Assembly: GCA_038327195.1 (NCBI GenBank)
Contig: JBBQKU010000001.1
Span: forward strand, 62,001-126,000
DNA from: UBA4416 sp038327195
GTDB taxonomy: Bacteria > Bacteroidota > Bacteroidia > B-17B0 > Aurantibacillaceae
Reading direction: 5' to 3'
Length of the DNA: 64,000 bases
This document shows, in pieces, positions 15,997-23,737 of the stretch (positions are counted from its first letter, which is position 1; each line of letters opens with the position of its first letter). The position numbers and the translations under genes were made by a program. The notes under the pieces are model-generated. The model did not search any database, was not told the DNA's origin, and saw only the letters and a program-made list of their open reading frames with translations.

Positions 15997-17570
15997 AACA
16001 CGTTTAAAATAGCTCTGAATAAACCTAAATCGTCATAAGTATATGGCATAGTAATTTGTGATGCTTTTACTTTTGCTTTTAGCAATGACTTTTCGGTAGC
16101 TTCTCCCATTGCAATTATTTTTTGATGTGGGTGTATTTTATTTTTATCTAAATAAGATTCAGCATTACTTGGGCTTGTAAACACAAGGATTTCTGTTGAT
16201 TCAGCAACCTCATGTGGTACTTTTAATGCAGCATAAATTGGCAAGTCAATTACGTTTTGTTGTTTAGGAAATTGCCATTGAATAGTTCGCATGCTTTCGC
16301 GAGCAACTGGAAAAACAACGGTTCCTAACCCTACACGTGCAGAAAATTGTTTACCTACTAATTTAGTATCCGTACTTTGACCAATAAAATCAGCTTTTAA
16401 TCCTAACTCACGAATTTTTTGCGAAGTTGATTTTCCAATGCATCCAATTTTTGTAGTTCCAATGTCTGGTTTTTGCATAAAGAAAAACTCAACAGCATGT
16501 TTGCTGCTGAAAAATAACCAGTCGGTTCTTGGCAAAAATTTTATCGTTAATTTTTTTAAATCAATTAAACTTTTGTTTTCTACTGTAAAACCTAAATTAA
16601 TTAACCATCTGTTTAACGTACTACTTTCGTGCGTTTCACGAGATATAAATATTGACTTACCAGTAATGCGGTGAATGTGTTCAACTATTTTTTCAGGTAA
16701 ATCTTCTGTATTTGTAGTTTCGTAATATAATTGTTTTGGTTGTGATGTAGCAGTTTCTGCAACAGAAACCCAAACTTTAAATAATTTTTTATCTAAATCA
16801 TTTAATTCGGCATCACAATAAATTCCTAATGGTAATAAGCAACCACCATCTAATAAATTTAAAACACGGCGCTCAATATTTATATTTACTAAAACTTCAT
16901 AGTCGCAAATTGAATCAAATATATCAGTTAATTTATAATCATCTTCTCTTATTTGCCATGCTAAAACACCTTGTGCAGGTGCGGGCACAAATTCAGAAGG
17001 TTCTAATTGTTCAACATGAAAATCTGATAAATCTAATTCTAAACGTTCTAATCCAGCGCCTGCTAAAAGTATGGCGTCATAATCGCCATTTTTTAATTTG
17101 TTGATTCGTGTAGGCACATTTCCTCTTAAGTCAGATAATTCAACATCTGGTCTAAAGGCATGCATTTGAGATTTTCTTCTTGCAGAAGAAGTTCCAACTT
17201 TTGCATTATCTTTTAAATTAAATTTCTTTTTTTCGTCAACACAATCTTCTCTTATTATTAGCCAATCTGCTGGATATTGTCTAGATGAAACACCTGCAAT
17301 AATTAATCCTTCAGGGTTTTCGGTTGGTAAATCTTTATGCGAATGAACAGCAACGTCAATTGTTCCTGCTAATAATTCTTCTTCTAATTCTTTTGTAAAA
17401 AAACCTTTTCCTTCTAACTTTTCAAAGCTTGTGTTCCATTGCTGAGAAGTATCACCCTTTGTTTCAATAATTTTTATTTGTACTTCGTGACCTTTTTCCT
17501 CTAAAATAGTTTTAGTGTAATTTGCTTGCCAAAGGGCTAAGTCGCTTCCTCGTGTTCCAATCGTAATCAT
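15993..17570 (-). CDS. hemC: Fused hydroxymethylbilane synthase / uroporphyrinogen-III synthase
   Basis: 525 residues carrying two consecutive heme-pathway enzymes. Residues 1-~300 are HemC: GTRGSDLALWQANY, the catalytic Asp in HSHKDLP (D80), GTSSARRKSQ for substrate phosphates/carboxylates, and the dipyrromethane-cofactor Cys in LLDGGCLLPLG (C244). Residues ~305-525 match HemD: ISRE near its start, DWLFFSSKHAVEFFF, IGCIGKSTSQ and a C-terminal LVFTSPSNAESY block. HemC makes hydroxymethylbilane, which cyclises spontaneously to the wrong isomer unless HemD acts at once, so the fusion may help channelling. No stop or frameshift separates the halves. First gene of the hem operon. Confidence 0.93.
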   Translation of the reverse strand: MITIGTRGSDLALWQANYTKTILEEKGHEVQIKIIETKGDTSQQWNTSFEKLEGKGFFTKELEEELLAGTIDVAVHSHKDLPTENPEGLIIAGVSSRQYPADWLIIREDCVDEKKKFNLKDNAKVGTSSARRKSQMHAFRPDVELSDLRGNVPTRINKLKNGDYDAILLAGAGLERLELDLSDFHVEQLEPSEFVPAPAQGVLAWQIREDDYKLTDIFDSICDYEVLVNINIERRVLNLLDGGCLLPLGIYCDAELNDLDKKLFKVWVSVAETATSQPKQLYYETTNTEDLPEKIVEHIHRITGKSIFISRETHESSTLNRWLINLGFTVENKSLIDLKKLTIKFLPRTDWLFFSSKHAVEFFFMQKPDIGTTKIGCIGKSTSQKIRELGLKADFIGQSTDTKLVGKQFSARVGLGTVVFPVARESMRTIQWQFPKQQNVIDLPIYAALKVPHEVAESTEILVFTSPSNAESYLDKNKIHPHQKIIAMGEATEKSLLKAKVKASQITMPYTYDDLGLFRAILNVL

Positions 17571-17658
17571 GTATTTTACTTTAAATTATTGAGGCTACAA
17601 GATAATGTATTTTTGGGTGAAAATTAAGATTTTTAATTTTCAATTTTAATACTAAAAA

Positions 17659-18858
17659 TTAATATTCAAACTTTCCAAATTCCGAATTAATGGATACTTT
17701 TTTTCCTTTATAAGCTTCAACTCTGCCAATTATTTGTGCATCTACGTTAAATGATTTTGAAATAGAAATAACTTCTTGAGCAAATTCGGCAGGTAAGTAT
17801 ACTTCTAAACGATGGCCCATGTTAAATACTTTATACATTTCTTTGTAATCAGTATTACTTTGTTGGTGTATTAATTTAAATAATGGTGGTAACGGAAACA
17901 TATTATCTTTGATTATATGTACGTCTTCTACAAAATGCAATACTTTAGTTTGCGCGCCACCACTACAATGAACGAGCCCTGAAATTTTAGAACCTAAAAC
18001 ATCAATTAATTTTTTTACAATCGGTGCGTAAGTACGAGTAGGTGATAATACTAATTTCCCAGCATCAATCGTTTCATTTTTTATAGAACCATCTATGTTT
18101 GTATAAGATATTTCTACTTTATCAGTTGGTTTTAATTGCCCACAATAAGTTACCTCTGTTGGTAAATTTCCGTCAAATGATTCTGGGTATTTTTCAGAAA
18201 TATAATTACTAAAAACATCATGCCGTGCACTTGTTAATCCATTACTACCCATTCCTCCGTTATACTCAGTTTCGTAGGTAGCTTTGCCTGATGAAGATAA
18301 ACCAACGATTACATCGCCTGCTTTAATAGTGTGGTTAGAAATCACATCCGTTTTTTTCATTCGACAAACAACTGTACTATCTACAATTAAAGTGCGAACT
18401 AAATCTCCTACATCAGCAGTTTCGCCACCAGTAGAATGTATGTCAATTCCGTTTTCTCTTAATGTTTGTAAAACTTCTTCTGTTCCGTTTATAATTGCTG
18501 AAATAACTTCACCTGTAACTAATCCTTTATTTCTGCCAATTGTAGATGACAATAAAATATTATTTGTTGCACCTACACAAATTAAATCATCAATATTCAT
18601 GATTACGGCATCTTGTGCTATTCCTTTCCACACGCTTAAATCGCCAGTTTCTTTCCAATATACGTATGCTAAAGATGATTTTGTGCCTGCGCCGTCAGCA
18701 TGCATAATAATACAATGATCGTTACTTCCTGTTAAATAATCAGGAACAATTTTACAAAATGCTTGCGGAAACAAACCCTTATCAATGTTTGATATGGCTT
18801 TATGTACATCTTCTTTTGAAGCTGAAACACCTCGTAAATTATATTTTAAATCTGACAT
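17659..18858 (-). CDS. purM: Phosphoribosylformylglycinamidine cyclo-ligase (AIR synthetase)
   Basis: 399 residues. It catalyses ATP-dependent ring closure of FGAM to 5-aminoimidazole ribonucleotide in purine synthesis. PurM features: the glycine/Asp motif HADGAGTKSSLAY near residue 53, DDLICVGA, TGGETADVGDLV and the GLSSSGKATYE loop. It is about 50 residues longer than E. coli PurM, the extra length falling in the middle (around ESFDGNLPTEVTYCGQ) as in other Bacteroidota enzymes. It lies alone between hemC-hemD and the nuclease-family gene, all on the minus strand, with ~90-120 bases either side. Confidence 0.93.
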   Translation of the reverse strand: MSDLKYNLRGVSASKEDVHKAISNIDKGLFPQAFCKIVPDYLTGSNDHCIIMHADGAGTKSSLAYVYWKETGDLSVWKGIAQDAVIMNIDDLICVGATNNILLSSTIGRNKGLVTGEVISAIINGTEEVLQTLRENGIDIHSTGGETADVGDLVRTLIVDSTVVCRMKKTDVISNHTIKAGDVIVGLSSSGKATYETEYNGGMGSNGLTSARHDVFSNYISEKYPESFDGNLPTEVTYCGQLKPTDKVEISYTNIDGSIKNETIDAGKLVLSPTRTYAPIVKKLIDVLGSKISGLVHCSGGAQTKVLHFVEDVHIIKDNMFPLPPLFKLIHQQSNTDYKEMYKVFNMGHRLEVYLPAEFAQEVISISKSFNVDAQIIGRVEAYKGKKVSINSEFGKFEY

Positions 18859-18978
18859 TATATTTATGATTACGATTGTTTATTTAAACAGTGAAGTTAA
18901 ATGCACAATTATTTATTTTAAACAAAAAAACTAACAATCAATTTCCAACAACTAAAAACTAATATCAAAAAACTAAAT

Positions 18979-19572
18979 TTACGATTCTTTACGAGTATTT
19001 AACTCATCTCTAATTTTAGAAGCAAGTTCATACTGTTCATCATCTAAAGCGCCTTGAAGTAAATTTTTTAATTCTTCAGTCGATTTAGAATTGTACTCGT
19101 TATCACCATTAGTTGATTCTTCATTTGATATAGATGCTTCTTCTAATGTTGGTAAAGATTCATCATCCAAAACAATACCTGCTGACTTTAATATAAATTC
19201 GTATGTGAATATTGGACAATTAAAACGAACTGCTAATGCTATGGCATCACTTGTTCTAGCATCAATTTCAACTTCTTTAGCACCATCTGTGCAAATTAGT
19301 TTAGCATAAAAAATACCTTCAACTAAATTATAAATTAATATTTCTGTTACGTCTACACTAAACGTTTCAGCAAAAGCTTTAAATAAATCATGAGTCAAAG
19401 GGCGAGTGGGAGTCATTTTTTCAAGTTCAATAGCAATTGCCTGAGCTTCAAAACCACCAATAATTATTGGCAATCTTCTACTACCAGCACTTTCTCCTAA
19501 CACTAATGCGTATGCACCACTTTGTGTTTGGCTATATGATAATCCAACAATTTCTAATCTTACTTTTTTCAT
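18979..19572 (-). CDS. Bifunctional nuclease (DUF151) family protein with UvrB/C motif
   Basis: About 197 residues. The first ~135 are a DUF151/bifunctional nuclease domain (VRLEIVGLSYSQTQSGAYAL, then RRLPIIIGGFEAQAIA and DARTSDAIALAVRF). A Glu/Ser-rich linker leads to a C-terminal UVR motif (LKNLLQGALDDEQYELASKI), a helical hairpin used for UvrB-UvrC contact. I start at the ATG of MKKVRLEIVG. An in-frame ATG at 19629 would add 19 Asn-rich residues that look like untranslated leader; ATG at 19578 is also possible. Nuclease activity is known for plant relatives; the bacterial role is uncertain. Confidence 0.87.
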   Translation of the reverse strand: MKKVRLEIVGLSYSQTQSGAYALVLGESAGSRRLPIIIGGFEAQAIAIELEKMTPTRPLTHDLFKAFAETFSVDVTEILIYNLVEGIFYAKLICTDGAKEVEIDARTSDAIALAVRFNCPIFTYEFILKSAGIVLDDESLPTLEEASISNEESTNGDNEYNSKSTEELKNLLQGALDDEQYELASKIRDELNTRKES

Positions 19573-19676
19573 TCCCATCGTAATTGTGTTATTGGAGTTT
19601 AGTTGTTTGTTGTTTGAGATATTATTCAAATTTAATTTTTTCTCAAAAAACTAACAACCAAAAACTAATATCTTTT

Positions 19677-20657
19677 TTAATTCTGATTTGCCTTAAATTT
19701 TTTAACTGCCTCAATTAATTTTGGTACAATTGTAAATGCATCACCCAAAATTCCGTAATCTGCTGATTTAAAAAATGGAGCTTCTTTATCACTGTTAATT
19801 ACAACAATTGTTTTACTTCCGTTAACACCAGCTAAATGTTGAATAGCTCCAGAAATACCTATTGCTATATATAAATTAGGTCGAATTGCAACGCCTGTTT
19901 GTCCAACATGTTCGTGGTGTGGGCGCCAATGCATATCTGCAACCGGACGAGAACAAGCTGTTGTTGCTCTTAATTCTTTTGCTAATTCTTCAATCATTCC
20001 CCAATTTTCAGGACCTTTCATTCCACGTCCAGCAGAAACAACTAACTCAGCTTCTGGTAATGGAATCATCCCACCAACATCATTTGATTTTTTTTCTTTT
20101 ACAACTATTTTAGAATTCACATTACTAAAGTCAGTAGCGAAATCAACAACAGTTGCAGCGTTATCTCCAAGTTTTACTGGAAACGAATTTGGCAATAAAG
20201 AAATTATTTTAATATCGCTATTGATAGAATATAATGCTGTTGCTTTTCCTGAGAATACGCTTTTTTTAACCTCTAAATTATTTCCGTTTACAACTGGGTA
20301 ATCAACAGCGCCAGCTACTAAACCAGCTTTTAAACGAGCCGATAAACGAGGTGCAACTGCTTTACCAGTGATATCAAATGAAAATATAATGATTTTTGCT
20401 CCTTCTGCTTTTGCAATTTGCTCAACTGTTGAGCTTAATAACATACTATCTAGACTATTCAATGCGTCATTTTTAACGGATACTATTTTTTTAGCACCTG
20501 CTTTTCCCATTTCTTCCATTTGAGCTCCATCTGCATTAATTGCAATTGCAGTAACGGTTGAGTTTGTAAGTTCAGCAATTTTTGCTCCGTAATTTATTGC
20601 TTCTAATGAAGCTTTTTTTACTTTTCCTTTATTTATTTCAGTATATACTAGTATCAT
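19677..20657 (-). CDS. etfA: Electron transfer flavoprotein alpha subunit
   Basis: 326 residues. With EtfB it forms the FAD/AMP heterodimer that takes electrons from acyl-CoA dehydrogenases and passes them to the quinone pool. The N-terminal domain is Rossmann-like (ILVYTEINKGKVKKASLEA). The C-terminal FAD-binding domain has VSAGRGMKGPENW, the arginine segment of ATTACSRPVAD, HVGQTGVAIRPNLYIAIGIS and GISGAIQHLAG, and ends FTIVPKLIEAV. It follows etfB on the same strand, but a palindromic repeat of about 110 bases fills the gap. Confidence 0.96.
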   Translation of the reverse strand: MILVYTEINKGKVKKASLEAINYGAKIAELTNSTVTAIAINADGAQMEEMGKAGAKKIVSVKNDALNSLDSMLLSSTVEQIAKAEGAKIIIFSFDITGKAVAPRLSARLKAGLVAGAVDYPVVNGNNLEVKKSVFSGKATALYSINSDIKIISLLPNSFPVKLGDNAATVVDFATDFSNVNSKIVVKEKKSNDVGGMIPLPEAELVVSAGRGMKGPENWGMIEELAKELRATTACSRPVADMHWRPHHEHVGQTGVAIRPNLYIAIGISGAIQHLAGVNGSKTIVVINSDKEAPFFKSADYGILGDAFTIVPKLIEAVKKFKANQN

Positions 20658-20673
20658 ATTTCTTATTTTTTTG

Positions 20674-20785
20674 TCCCGCAGATTTCGCAGATTCTGCAGA
20701 TTTTAAATTTTAATTATTTTGTTTGTCATTACTACTTTATTTCCTTTGTATTTAGATTTCTGTGAAATCAGCGAAATCTGAGGGA
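20674..20785. repeat. Palindromic intergenic element between etfB and etfA
   Basis: The left arm (20674-20704) begins TCCCGCAGATTTCGCAGATT. The reverse complement of the right arm (20755-20785) begins TCCCTCAGATTTCGCTGATT, 18 of the first 20 bases matching. The ~50-base core is AT-rich and noncoding. It looks like a MITE-like or REP-like element, related in wording (GCAGAT) to the one at 2438-2564. It may fold in the etfBA mRNA. Confidence 0.65.
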
Positions 20786-20792
20786 GACTGTT

Positions 20793-21536
20793 TTAAATAA
20801 CTTTTGCTTCTGTGTGTAATAAATGAACTAATTCATCCATATTATTTTCATCAATCATTTTGCAAGTTGTTCTTCCAGCAGATAATGTATATGATTTAAT
20901 GTTTGTTAATTTATCATTTCCAGTTGCAGCAACTACAATTAATGGTTTAGTGCGTGCCCCCATAATTCCTTTCATATTCGGAATGCGTTGTTCTGCCATT
21001 CCTTTAGCACACGAAACAACTAATGGTAATTCGCATTCAACTATTTGAGTTCCACCATCTATATCATGCTCAATGGTTGCTTTATTTCCTTCTAAATCAA
21101 ATTTAGTTGCCAAAGAAACTAAAGGTAAATCCATAAAGCCAGCAATCATAGCGCCAACCGAAGAACCGTTAAAACTTATTGTTTCTTTACCTGTCATTAT
21201 TAATTCATAACCATTTTCTTTAGCATAATTTGCAATTTGTTCAGCAACAAAATAAGCATCCGGCCCTTCGTTATCAATTCTAACTCCGTCATCTGCACCT
21301 AATGCAAAAGCTTTTCTGATTGTAGCATCACTATCAGCTAAGCCAACATGTATAACAGTTACTTTTTCAGCTTTTCCAGCTTCTTTTAATTCAAGGGCAC
21401 GCACAAGTGCATACCACTCGTCGTAAGGGTTTATAATAAATTGTACACCAGCGTTATTAAATTCTGTGTCGCCATTAGTAAAGGCTATTTTTGTAGTAGT
21501 ATCAGGTACGTTGCTAATTGGAACTAAGATTTTCAT
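20793..21536 (-). CDS. etfB: Electron transfer flavoprotein beta subunit
   Basis: 247 residues. This is the AMP-binding partner of EtfA. It shows the ETF-beta pattern: MKILVPISNVPDTTTKI, NPYDEWYALVRALELKEAG, the nucleotide-binding VIHVGLADSDATIRKAFALG and TGKETISFNGSSVGAMIAGF, and the recognition-loop region PNMKGIMGARTKPL. The start codon is 128 bases from the divergent pdhB start, so the gap holds both promoters. Confidence 0.96.
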   Translation of the reverse strand: MKILVPISNVPDTTTKIAFTNGDTEFNNAGVQFIINPYDEWYALVRALELKEAGKAEKVTVIHVGLADSDATIRKAFALGADDGVRIDNEGPDAYFVAEQIANYAKENGYELIMTGKETISFNGSSVGAMIAGFMDLPLVSLATKFDLEGNKATIEHDIDGGTQIVECELPLVVSCAKGMAEQRIPNMKGIMGARTKPLIVVAATGNDKLTNIKSYTLSAGRTTCKMIDENNMDELVHLLHTEAKVI

Positions 21537-21642
21537 TATTAAAATTTTTTGGTTAGCAAATTTAGAAAATTATGGCATTATTCAAACACTTTAGGCTCAA
21601 AAAAGACCTAATATTTTTATTTTTTTATACACCTTATTTTTT

Positions 21643-21650
21643 TACATTTG
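21643..21650 (+). promoter_or_regulatory. Putative -7 element for pdhB
   Basis: TACATTTG fits TAnnTTTG and lies 14 bases before the ATG at 21665, implying a very short leader. No clear -33 box is seen. Confidence 0.45.
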
Positions 21651-21664
21651 AAAGTTATAAGATT

Positions 21665-22648
21665 ATGAAAACTATAGAATTTAGAGAGGCTCTTCGTGAG
21701 GCTATGAATGAAGAAATGCGACGTGATGAAACCATTTTTTTAATGGGTGAAGAAGTTGCTGAATATAATGGTGCTTACAAAGTAAGTAAAGGTATGTTGG
21801 CCGAATTTGGGCCTAAACGAGTAATTGATACTCCTATTGCAGAGCTTGGTTTTGCAGGTATTGGAGTAGGTGCTGCCGTAAATGGTTTGCGTCCAATTAT
21901 AGAGTTTATGACCTTTAATTTTTCGTTGGTTGCTATTGATCAAATTATTAATGCTGCGGCAAAATTTTTAAGTATGAGTGGTGGTCAATATAATTGCCCC
22001 ATTGTATTTAGAGGGCCAACAGCTAGTGCTGGTATGTTGAGTTCTCAGCATTCACAAGCCTTTGAAAACTGGTTTGCAAATTGCCCAGGCTTAAAAGTAA
22101 TTGTTCCGTCAAATGGTTATGATGCAAAAGGGTTATTAAAATCAGCTATTCGCGATAACGACCCTGTTATTTTTATGGAAAGTGAGCAAATGTATGGAGA
22201 TAAATGTGAAATTCCTGACGGAGAATACTTAATTCCAATCGGAGTTGCTGATATAAAAAGACAAGGAACTGATGTTACGATCGTTTCTTTTGGTAAAATA
22301 ATTAAAGTGGCCTTAGCTGCTGCCGCAGAACTAGAAAAAGACGGAATAAATGTTGAAATTGTTGATTTAAGAACTGTTCGCCCAATTGATTATGATACAG
22401 TAATTACTTCAGTTAAAAAAACAAATCGTTTAGTAATTGTTGAAGAGGCTTGGCCATTAGCTAGTATTTCTGGTGAAATTGCTTTTAGGGTCCAAAAAGA
22501 TGCTTTTGATTATTTAGACGCTCCAATAAGAAGAATTACAACAGCTGACGTTCCATTACCTTATGCGCCAACACTAATTGAAGCTTCATTACCAAATATG
22601 GCAAAAGTTATTGAAGCGGTAAAAAGCGTTATGTACGTTAAGAAATAA
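21665..22648 (+). CDS. pdhB: Pyruvate dehydrogenase E1 component, beta subunit
   Basis: 327 residues. Beta half of the alpha2beta2 thiamine-diphosphate E1 enzyme, which decarboxylates pyruvate (or a related 2-oxo acid) and acetylates the lipoyl group of E2. Conserved parts: MKTIEFREALREAMNEEMRR, FLMGEEVAEYNGAYKVSKG, RVIDTPIAELGFAGIGVGAA, the cation loop GGQYNCPIVFRGP, and the C-terminal TTADVPLPYAPTLIEASLPN. A longer frame from 21572 begins with hydrophobic residues not found in the family and overlaps the promoter, so it is rejected. No alpha subunit is nearby. A branched-chain or acetoin E1-beta is a less likely alternative. Confidence 0.9.
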   Translation: MKTIEFREALREAMNEEMRRDETIFLMGEEVAEYNGAYKVSKGMLAEFGPKRVIDTPIAELGFAGIGVGAAVNGLRPIIEFMTFNFSLVAIDQIINAAAKFLSMSGGQYNCPIVFRGPTASAGMLSSQHSQAFENWFANCPGLKVIVPSNGYDAKGLLKSAIRDNDPVIFMESEQMYGDKCEIPDGEYLIPIGVADIKRQGTDVTIVSFGKIIKVALAAAAELEKDGINVEIVDLRTVRPIDYDTVITSVKKTNRLVIVEEAWPLASISGEIAFRVQKDAFDYLDAPIRRITTADVPLPYAPTLIEASLPNMAKVIEAVKSVMYVKK

Positions 22649-22721
22649 AATTTAAAACAATTAACTCTTTTCTAAAATCTCATTTTGAGTATTATATAAG
22701 AGAATAAAATTAAAATTTGAA

Positions 22722-23729
22722 ATGAAAATAATCATCCCAATGGCGGGCAAAGGTAAGCGTATGCGTCCACATACACTTACAGTTCCTAAACCCTTAATAA
22801 AAGTTGCTGGTAAACCAATTGTACAAAGATTAGTTGAAGATATCACAAAAGTGTGTGGTGAAAAAGTGGATGAAATTGCATTTATTATTGGTTCTGATTT
22901 TGGTAAAGAAGTTGAGGATAATTTAATTAAAATTGCTGAAGACCAAGGTGCCAAAGGAACTATTTGTTATCAAGAAAAAGCTTTAGGTACAGCGCATGCA
23001 ATTATGTGTGCAAAGGATTCTATTACAGGTAAAACAGTTGTAGCTTTCGCAGATACTTTATTTAAAGCTGATTTTGTAATGGACACCAATCAGGAAGGTG
23101 TAATTTGGGTACAAGGCATTGAAGATCCTAGTCAGTTTGGCGTTGTAAAATTAGACGCTGCAGGTGTAATTACCGATTTTGTTGAGAAACCTACAACTTT
23201 TGTAAGTAACCTAGCTATTATTGGTATTTATTATTTTAAAGATGGTGATAATCTTAAAAAAGAATTGCAATATTTATTAGATAATAATATTACAGAAAAA
23301 GGAGAATTCCAATTAACGAATGCCCTTGAAAACATGAAACAAAAAGGTATTTCTTTTACACCAGGTAAAGTAACCGAATGGTTAGACTGTGGAAATAAAA
23401 ATGCTACTGTTTATACAAATCAACGCGTGTTAGAATTTGATAAATCTAATCCGTTATTAAAAGGAAAGAATATTTCTAATGTGAATAGTTTAATTATAGA
23501 GCCTTGTTTTATTGGTGATAATGTGTCATTTGTTAATTCAATTGTTGGTCCCCATGTTTCAATCGGAGCTGGAAGTATTGTTTCAAATTCTATTATTAAA
23601 AATTGCATTATTCAAACGCAAACAAAAATTAATAACACGGTTGTTGAAAATAGTATGATAGGCGAAGGTGCTGAAATAAATGGAAAATCACTCGATGTAA
23701 GTATGAGTGATTATACAACTTTAAATTAA
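22722..23729 (+). CDS. Sugar-1-phosphate nucleotidyltransferase
   Basis: 335 residues. It transfers a nucleotidyl group to a sugar-1-phosphate to make an NDP-sugar. The N-terminus has the nucleotidyltransferase signature MAGKGKRMRPHTLTVPKPLI and, further on, the GTAHAI and FADTLF motifs with the metal-binding Asp. FGVVKLDAAGVITDFVEKP and EWLDCGNKNA (the WLDCG motif) are typical of glucose-1-phosphate transferases. From about residue 245 there are left-handed beta-helix hexapeptide repeats (IEPCFIGDNVSFVNSIVGPH). Exact nucleotide and sugar cannot be told. It opens a plus-strand series of envelope genes. Confidence 0.88.
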   Translation: MKIIIPMAGKGKRMRPHTLTVPKPLIKVAGKPIVQRLVEDITKVCGEKVDEIAFIIGSDFGKEVEDNLIKIAEDQGAKGTICYQEKALGTAHAIMCAKDSITGKTVVAFADTLFKADFVMDTNQEGVIWVQGIEDPSQFGVVKLDAAGVITDFVEKPTTFVSNLAIIGIYYFKDGDNLKKELQYLLDNNITEKGEFQLTNALENMKQKGISFTPGKVTEWLDCGNKNATVYTNQRVLEFDKSNPLLKGKNISNVNSLIIEPCFIGDNVSFVNSIVGPHVSIGAGSIVSNSIIKNCIIQTQTKINNTVVENSMIGEGAEINGKSLDVSMSDYTTLN

Positions 23730-23737
23730 TTTTTAAT

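Noticed and set aside
18284..18718. 144-codon plus-strand frame opposite purM.
   Set aside because: purM is well supported on the other strand and the frame reads like an antisense shadow (TSPALI-type text).
21572..21664. A 31-codon upstream extension of pdhB from ATG 21572.
   Set aside because: It overlaps the predicted promoter, is hydrophobic and is not part of E1-beta proteins; ATG 21665 gives the conserved N-terminus.
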